Shown piece by piece: positions 57,644-64,000 of a stretch of DNA of 64,000 bases; the stretch's first letter is position 1; every line of letters starts with the position of its first letter. The stretch covers positions 248,001 through 312,000 of the forward strand of contig JAFEMH010002574.1 in assembly GCA_022495995.1 (NCBI GenBank). Reading direction: 5' to 3'. The notes under the pieces are model-generated. The model was not told the origin of the DNA, ran no database searches, and was given only the letters and a program-made list of their open reading frames with translations. This DNA comes from Adenophora triphylla var. japonica (lineage: Eukaryota > Streptophyta > Magnoliopsida > Asterales > Campanulaceae). A program made the position numbers and the translations under genes.

Positions 57644-58746
57644 ATGGTCCATACCCGTTCTGCTAATAAACTTGCTAGTCCCTTTGTTCGAGAAATTGAA
57701 AGATATTTCAGGTGCAGGAGAAATGAAAGCAAAGAAGTTAGGAGAAGTTTGCAGCTGGAAGAGATGGATAATAATAACGGTAGGGGTGATCATGAGCCAG
57801 ATGTTGTGGATAATGGCGATAATGGAAGAGGTAATAATAACCCACCTGCCCCACTTCGGACATTGAGGTAGAGGATTGCTCCGGACTGGAATGAGCAACC
57901 ACAAGTAGTCCAGTTCCCTGATTTGCCTACTGGAGTCACATTCAAATTGAAGCCAGGATTATGGAATCAGCTGCCTCATTTTCATGGCCTGTCGGGCGAG
58001 AATCCGAATCAGCACATTTCTCAGTTTGTGCAAATCTGCCAAAGTATGAAGCTGGCATCACTCCCAATTGAGCAGCTTTTATTGAGAGCATTCTCTTTCA
58101 CCTTGAAAGATAATGCTAACACATGGTATTATCACTTGCCACCAAATAGTATCACTACATGGCAATAGATGAAGGAGATGTTTCTTGAAGAGTTCTTTCC
58201 ACCTGACCAAATTAATTTGATGAAGCGCGATATTAGTAATATGGAACAGAGAGAAGATGAATCTTTATGTGAGTATTACAACAGGTTCCATATGCTTTGT
58301 AGGAGCTGCCCATATCATGGCTTTTCTGGGGAGCAGTTGGTAGTGTAGTTATATGATGGTTTGACTGTTTTGGATAAGAGGCTAGTAGATTCTTGTTGCG
58401 GAGGCAATATCTTGAATAAGACAACTGAAGAGGCACAGAAACTGCTAGAAGATTTGGCGAAGAGCACTAGAACACAGGGCAAGAGGTCTAGTATTAGACA
58501 GGTCAGTGCAGCAAATTCTAGCAGGGGTTCTCTAAATAAGCTTGAGACGGATGTGCAGGAAATGAAAGACATGGTGAAGGCTATGGTGTTGAGCAAACTT
58601 CCTAGGCAGTGTGGTATTTGTTATAATATCTCTCATGCGGTTGATGCCTGCCCTTCGTTGCAAATTGGAGAGGTTGAAAAAGTTAAGACAGCAGGATTTG
58701 GACAACCTCAAGCATGGGGGAATTCTCAGGGTTCTAAGTGGGGTAC
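57644..58746 (+). pseudogene. gag: E6 gag, Athila type
   Basis: Start MVHTRSANKLASPF. One frame with stops at 57869, 58166 and 58346. The gag core shows FKLKPGLWNQLPHFHGLSGE, FSFTLKDNANTWYYHLPPNS, FFPPDQINLMKRDISNMEQ, SLCEYYNRFHMLCRSCPYHG, then VDSCCGGNILNKTTEEAQKL, which is the Athila pattern. A knuckle remnant CGICYNISHAVDAC follows. It is cut by E7 at 58746. Confidence 0.88.
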
Positions 58747-59621
58747 TGTAAGTACCCAAATCCGGATCGTCCAAATCCGTCAGAAAGTTAACCGAAATCC
58801 GTTAACTGGCCCGCTCCAGGTTAACCGGAACTCGTTAAAACTCCCCATTGCCGTGCCAACGAGACGTCCCGGGACTGCCCCGTGCATTCCGACGTCGAAC
58901 CGTACTTAACACGTGTCATCACATGTAAAAGTACGTCTTTCCCGGAAAAACGCACTTTCCGGCACTTTCCGGGGGCATTTCGGATATTTTCCAGACTGTT
59001 ATTTTAAAAAACGGACAAAACCGGGACCGGGGAACAAACTCCCACATGGCTGGTGACTCAGAGGGCACGTGGCAGCCATGCCACCTCCCTCTAGTCACTC
59101 TTCAATCACAAATCAAGGCCAAAAGACCAAAATACCCCTGATTTGCAAGCCAAGTCCGGCCGGACTCCCTGTGCACATTTTCTAAAATTGCCAGCAAGTC
59201 CTTCAAATTCTCAAAATACCACAAAACCCCCTGGATTCAGGCAAAGTCCGTCCGGACTCCTACTGCATTTTTCACCTATAAATAGAAATGGCTGTCAAAG
59301 CCAAAAGAAGAGAATTTTTACCCCAAAAATTCACCACCCCCACGGCCCAAACTGGTTTACACCCCTTCCGAGCTCCCGTTCTGTCTCGATTCGCGTGAAA
59401 CCTTCGTATTTCGATCAAATACGCCCCTTACTACTTCGAAACAACCTTTCGAACCACTTTCCGTGTCCCGTACACACCTTCCGAGCCAAAGGAGTTGACC
59501 CTAGCCATAGGTATAACTCCCTCTCTCTAAATCTCTCGTTCCGTCTCGATTTACGCGCCAGTCGCTACAACCGTTTCGAACAACATTATCAAAATGTAGA
59601 CGCCTCCGTCTAACGGGGTCC
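58747..59621 (+). mobile_element. E7: first 875 bp of a Tat-type LTR
   Basis: It starts TGTAAGTACCCAAATCCGG and runs to CTAACGGGGTCC, where a new LTR of the same family starts. The sequence is nearly the same as the first 875 bp of the next LTR. Either it is an older element into whose LTR E8 inserted, or it is a tandem duplication inside one LTR. It contains AGTCCGGCCGGACT (59153-59166), AGTCCGTCCGGACT (59245-59258) and TATA at 59276. Confidence 0.8.
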
Positions 59622-60026
59622 TGTAAGTACCCAAATCCGGATCGTCCAAATCCGTCAGAAAGTTAACCGAAATCCGTTAACTGGCCCGCTCCAGGTTAAC
59701 CGGAACTCGTTAAACTCCCCATTGCCATGCCAACGAGATGTCCCGGGACTGCCCCGTGCATCCCGATGTTGAACCGTACTTAACACGTGTCATCTCACGT
59801 AAAAGTATGGCTTTCCCTGAAAAACGCATTTTCCGGCACTTTCCGGGGGCATTTCGGACATTTTCCGGACTGTTATTTTAAAAAACGGACAAAACCGGGA
59901 CCCGGGGACAAAATCCCACATGGCTGGTGACTCACAGGGACACTTGGCACGCATGCCACCTCCCTCTAGTCACCCTTCAATCAAATTCAAAGGGAAAAGA
60001 CTAAAATACCCCTGGTATACAGTCAA

Positions 60027-60159
60027 AGTCCGGCCGGACTCCCTGTGCACTTTCCCTGAAATTGCCAGCAAGTCTCCCAGATTTCCAAAATACCCAAAAA
60101 CCCCCTGGATTCAGGCAAAGTCCGTCCGGACTCCTACTGCATTTTTCACCTATAAATAG
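60027..60159 (+). promoter_or_regulatory. E8 LTR palindrome pair and TATA
   Basis: AGTCCGGCCGGACT (60027-60040, perfect), AGTCCGTCCGGACT (60119-60132, one central mismatch) and CTATAAATAG (60150-60159), 17 bp after the second site. Each palindrome is followed by CC and a CTGTGC/TACTGC segment. Confidence 0.75.
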
Positions 60160-60599
60160 AAATGGCTGTCAAAGCCAAAAGGAGAACTTTTTTACACCAA
60201 AAAATCACCACACCCCACGGCCCAACTGGTTTCCACCCCTTCCGAGCTTCCGTTCTGTCTCGATTCGCGTGAAACCTTCGTATTTCGATCAAATACGCAC
60301 CTTACTACTTCGAAACAACCTTTCGAATCACTTTTCGTGTCCCGTACACACCTCCCGAGCCAAAGGAGTCGACCCTAGCCATAGGTATAACTCCCTCTCT
60401 CTAAATCTCTCGTTCCGTCTCGGTTTACGCGCCAGTCGCTACAACCGTTTCGAACGTCGTTATCGAAATGTAGACGCCTCCGTCTAACGGGGTCCGATAC
60501 GTTTTAGCCCCTCGATCCTCTTCTCTTTCCGTAAGAGAAGTAATCACGGGTTAAAACGGCGTTCCGACCCCGTTCCGTTTACTTTTATTGTCATTTACC

Positions 60600-61320
60600 A
60601 ATTCCGGATCGATCGATCCGTTGATCGTCATTTTAATTTCTGTCATTTACAAATCCGAGCCGTTTGGCCTCGTTGATCGTCATTTACAAATCCGAGCCGA
60701 TTGGCCTCGTTGATCGTCATTTACGAATCCGGATCGTTTGATTCCGTTGATACCGCACTTTAAATACTGTCATTTACAAGTCCGACCCGTTTGGATCGTG
60801 ATAGTATTTACTTTTCAAAGTCCGAGTCGCAACCCGATTCGTTGATCGCATATCATTTAATACGCATTTTTCCCGTAAAAATCGTTAACAATGTAATGCC
60901 CGGTTCAAAACCGGAGTTCGTCCGTCGAACTCTCTTTCAAAACGCGCGACATGACGTTTGGCCTCCAAACGCTCATCTTCAAACTAAAAGCCGCCATTTG
61001 ACACTTAAAATCATTTAAAACGCATTTTTCCCGTAAAAATCGTTAACAATGACATTCCCGGTTCAAAAAACCGGAGTTCGACCTTCGAACTCCTTTTCAA
61101 CTCAAAGTCGACGTTTGCCACGCAAACGCTCATTTCAAACTCAAAATCGACGTTTGCCACGCAAACGCTCATTTTTCAAACTCAAAATCGACGTTTGCCA
61201 CGCAAACGCTCATTTCAACTCAAAACCGACGTTTGTCATTCAAACGCTCGTCTTTTCAAACAAAGTCACCTAATCAACGTTTGACATTCAAACCAAGATT
61301 AAGCTTGTCATTCAAGCCCC
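60600..61320 (+). repeat. Hairpin array in E8 LTR
   Basis: Units such as GGATCGATCGATCC, CGAGCCGTTTGGCCTCG and GGATCGTTTGATTCC, then CCGGTTCAAAACCGG, then three copies of CGTTTGCCACGCAAACG at about 50-bp steps. Same design as E5, but the individual units differ. Confidence 0.75.
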
Positions 61321-61458
61321 CATTTCAAAAGACACACACACACACGATTTCGAGAAAGGTAGAAAGACTCGTCATGCGAGGCGTTTCGGGCGATCTCGTA
61401 ATACTCTACCCGAAACGTAACTTGACCTCCGAACCTAACAATCTCTGGTACAAAAAAA

Positions 61459-61600
61459 GCTTTTTACTCGTTTTTGCTACCAATAAAAATGATCCCCGTT
61501 TTCAAAGCTTTTTACTCGTTTTTGCTACCAATAAAAATGATCCCCGTTTTCAAAGCCTTTTCCTAAGTTTTTGCTACCAATAAAAACGACACCATTTTCA
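61459..61600 (+). repeat. 49-bp tandem repeat near E8 LTR end
   Basis: Three copies with GTTTTTGCTACCAATAAAAA. It stands where the E5 LTR has a different 48-bp repeat, so the place rather than the sequence is kept. Confidence 0.85.
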
Positions 61601-61756
61601 ATAGCCGTTTCTCAACGTTTGGGCTCAAAATACAAAAACCGCGTGGAGACTCCTCATTTTTTCCTTCCCATGAAGCGAGGTCTCAGACACCAACCCCCCG
61701 CGAAAGACAACCGCGTTTCGCGCCCCCCGCCCGCGCGAAATCTCGGATAATTTCAG

Positions 61757-61774
61757 TTGGCGACTCTGCTGGAG
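61757..61774 (+). other. E8 primer binding site
   Basis: TTGGCGACTCTGCTGGAG, Ogre/Tat type with changes near the 3' end. Confidence 0.8.
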
Positions 61775-63062
61775 AAAAGCATACTTTTTTCAAAACTACC
61801 GTTGTTTTCTAAAAAGCCTTCCGTGGGTCAAACTTTCGTTTACCCTTCCTCGTTTTCGTGTGCGTGTGTTACTTTAAACCTCGAACGGTTTTTGTTTCAA
61901 AAGGCATTACATTGTCAACTTTTCAAAATCATACCATGTTTGTGCATCCCCATTCATGTTTGATTTTCATGCTGTCTTTTGAATTGTGCATCATAAATTC
62001 TTTAAGGCACATTCTGAAAAAATCTCTGTTTTACTCAGAAAAAGAATTTTAGTGACCGCACACTACGCGCACTTGCTGCCTCGGAACACCGCACTTCACG
62101 TGCACTTGCTGCCTCGGTACACTGCACACTACAACCCCTAACCCGGGATGGCCTTATCGGTTGCACTCAGATTGGTGCCGGACACCTTTCGGGCGCGCGG
62201 GGTCGTCCCAAACATCCCATCCTAGCCCGTGTAAGCCATGCACTCTTTGTGTCACACTTTGTCCAAGACCCGGTTGGTTTTGGCTTAGCTCGTGTCATAA
62301 AGCCTAAGTGTATGTTTTTACGCCGGGCCCCGCTCCGAGTCAAGCTCGAGAGTTTGAGACCGAGGTCGTTCCCGACCCGAAGTCTTGAGCTTTTCGGCCT
62401 TGACTTTGACGCGGAGCTCTGTAGAAAAATATGCAGAAGGTTCAATGTGACGCCGTGTCACCAAACCTCGCCGTATGTATCGTGCCGGCCACAACTTGGC
62501 CAACGCTAAAAAGCTAAGGTCTCTCGCACAAGCGAGTCGGGAGAGGTCATGCCCAAATTTTGGCACGATCCCGCCTTAACTTAAGGACGTTGACTTCGAC
62601 GTGGCCCGTACGTCACACACGTTGAAAGTTTGCGTGATCGGCTAACCTTAAGTTCACTTTTTCCTTTGTCGGTGGAACTCGCTTGCCTTATCGGACCTCG
62701 CTCGGGATAGTCCGTCCTGAGAAAGATGATCTACAATGGAAACGAGGGGCTTATAAGCGTAGTGACGAGATCCACGATTAGAGCTCTAGGATTAGTTGCG
62801 AAAAAGAAGACCCGCTCTTTTCCAACCGATTAGGACTACGAGAAAACGCGCTTTAAGTAAACATTAATCGGTAAGCGCACATTGCACAAGCCCGAAACCT
62901 TGAGCCAAATCCCTTTTCCGAAGCCTAAACCCTTCCTTTCGTTCCCTGCGGCGAGCGAGAAAGTGGTTCAATTTCCGGGTCGGCGCCTTGCCGGGATCAC
63001 GGTAGCGGCGGCGTCGAGACGGTTCTTCGGTTCCCTCGGTTCCCTCGGCCCGAATTTCCGAC
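61775..63062 (+). other. E8 5' leader
   Basis: Co-linear with the E5 leader: the doubled CTGCCTCGG block at about 62076-62130, CGCACAAGCGAG near 62525, CGAGGGGCTTATAA near 62743 and ACTACGAGAAAACGCGC near 62837. No gene. Confidence 0.7.
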
Positions 63063-64000
63063 ATGTCTAGCTCACTGAGAAATCGTGACGGGGACGGACC
63101 CCCACCACCGGTAACATATATGACATTGGAAGAAGCCATCTGGGCTTTTGAGGTTCACAAGAGGCAGAAAGAAAATCAGCAGAATTTCGTGGTACGGCTT
63201 ACGAATGAGCGTGGTATAGCGGCTATCCCCGGTCGAGACGGTACTTTTGTCACAGTCGAGGATGACGATTCCCGAAACCGATTCACCAAACCTTCAACCG
63301 GGTTCCTCCCCGCCAACTTACGGGATGCCTTCCAACCAAGGAAACGGCCGACCTAGGCTCCATGTTGCCACCTCTCGGGGCAACCCTGTCATTTTGGTCG
63401 GCCCGGTGCTACTCCTATCACTCAATACCACCGGCGCACCTGGACCATCTCAGGATGCCAATATCCCTCAATACCCTCCCGGGTTCGTCCCGTTGCCTAT
63501 ACACGAATCCCTAAACACCGGGGACAAACCCCGATACGGTTCGAAAAGGCCCCGTATATTCTCATATACCAAGCCTTCCACCTCCAATCACTACCGCTCA
63601 CGTGGTAGCACCGTGCCGAGCCTCAAAGTCCACCACTGGACCTGACCTTAGCCTGGATGGTCGAGCGGATGAAAGACACGAAAGCCACCATGAGCGGCTC
63701 AAAGCGAGGAAACGCTCAAATCCACGAGATCCGGGAATGGTCACGCCTCTCCCTGCCAAGTTCGGAATGCGGAGATGGACCGATTCGACGGAACCGAATG
63801 TCCTCAAACGCACGTCGACACCTACGTTCTCGGCATGAGAGCAAAAGGAGCAACCCTCCGGCAAATGGCCGACCACTTCCGGCATACGCTCAAAAGTTCG
63901 GCGTTACGATGGTTTACGAGGGTCAAGCTGCGGATCGCCACACTGGGAGCAGTTAGTAACATCTTCACAGGGCAGTACGAGATCCAACTTAGAGTGGGAA
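63063..64000 (+). pseudogene. gag: E8 gag, 5' part
   Basis: Start MSSSLRNRDGDGPPPPVTYM, then the coil TLEEAIWAFEVHKRQKEN and a Pro-rich linker with a TAG at 63354 and frameshifts. The gag core starts near 63772 (EMDRFDGTECPQTHVDTY, VLGMRAKGATLRQMADHF, SSALRWFTRVKLR) and is truncated at the window end. Confidence 0.85.

Larger units (their letters stand above)
56061..58746 (+). mobile_element. E6: Athila-like Ty3/gypsy element, 5' part
   Basis: A 5' LTR, Asp-type primer site and gag are visible; E7/E8 interrupt gag at 58747 and the rest is outside the window. It was inserted into the 3' gene of E2. The TSD would be TCTTG (56056-56060), untested. Confidence 0.85.
59622..61755 (+). repeat. E8 5' LTR, 2134 bp
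   Basis: It starts TGTAAGTACCC and ends GGATAATTTCA before the primer site. Same layout as the E5 LTR, but with more repeat units downstream. Confidence 0.88.
59622..64000 (+). mobile_element. E8: Tat-clade Ty3/gypsy element, 5' part
   Basis: 5' LTR, primer site, leader and gag start, same family as E5. It runs off the window. The possible TSD is GGTCC (59617-59621). Confidence 0.88.

Overview
The window is plant nuclear DNA made almost entirely of nested LTR retrotransposons. The evidence is the LTR families with TG...CA ends, plant-type primer binding sites (initiator Met, Asp, and the GGCGACTC type used by Ogre/Tat elements), Ty1/copia and Ty3/gypsy polyprotein domains, and GT-AG introns. 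The lineages fit a flowering plant, probably a eudicot with a large repeat-rich genome; I cannot name the species. I found no host gene, tRNA, rRNA or CRISPR array.

Nesting, supported by target-site duplications (TSDs) and reading frames that rejoin across insertions. E2, a SIRE-like copia element on + (7314-56060, ends missing), is the oldest layer. E1, a Tat-type gypsy on - (1-7313), abuts its gag. E3, a copia on - (10431-18477, TSD TACCT), lies between its protease and integrase. E4, a Tat gypsy on + (19517-50080, TSD ATCTC), lies after its integrase. E5, a Tat gypsy on + (25119-38695, TSD TTCGA/GTCGA), splits the RT of E4. S1, an Athila-like solo LTR on - (29342-30955, TSD CACCA), splits the gag of E5. 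E6, an Athila-like gypsy on + (from 56061), cuts the 3' extra gene of E2. E7 and E8, Tat elements on + (from 58747 and 59622), cut the gag of E6.

All coding regions are damaged by stops and frameshifts. E4 keeps protease, RT, RNase H, a second (archaeal-type) RNase H and integrase but lacks the gag core. E5 keeps gag and two protease domains but lost RT and integrase. E1 has gag only.

Three things stand out. (1) Between its integrase and 3' LTR, E4 carries two antisense genes with plant-mobile-domain (PMD) features; one can be resolved into four exons. (2) Every LTR or LTR family has its own CG-containing short palindrome, in pairs or clusters, 5' of the LTR TATA box. In E4 the same dyad also precedes both antisense genes, which suggests a self-recognising regulatory system (inference). 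(3) The transcribed part of the E5/E8 LTRs is an array of small regular hairpins. In addition, E2 carries a sense 3' gene with its own TATA box, 5' UTR intron and a ubiquitin-interacting-motif-like segment, and a dispersed CAACCGGTTG motif coded in two reading frames.
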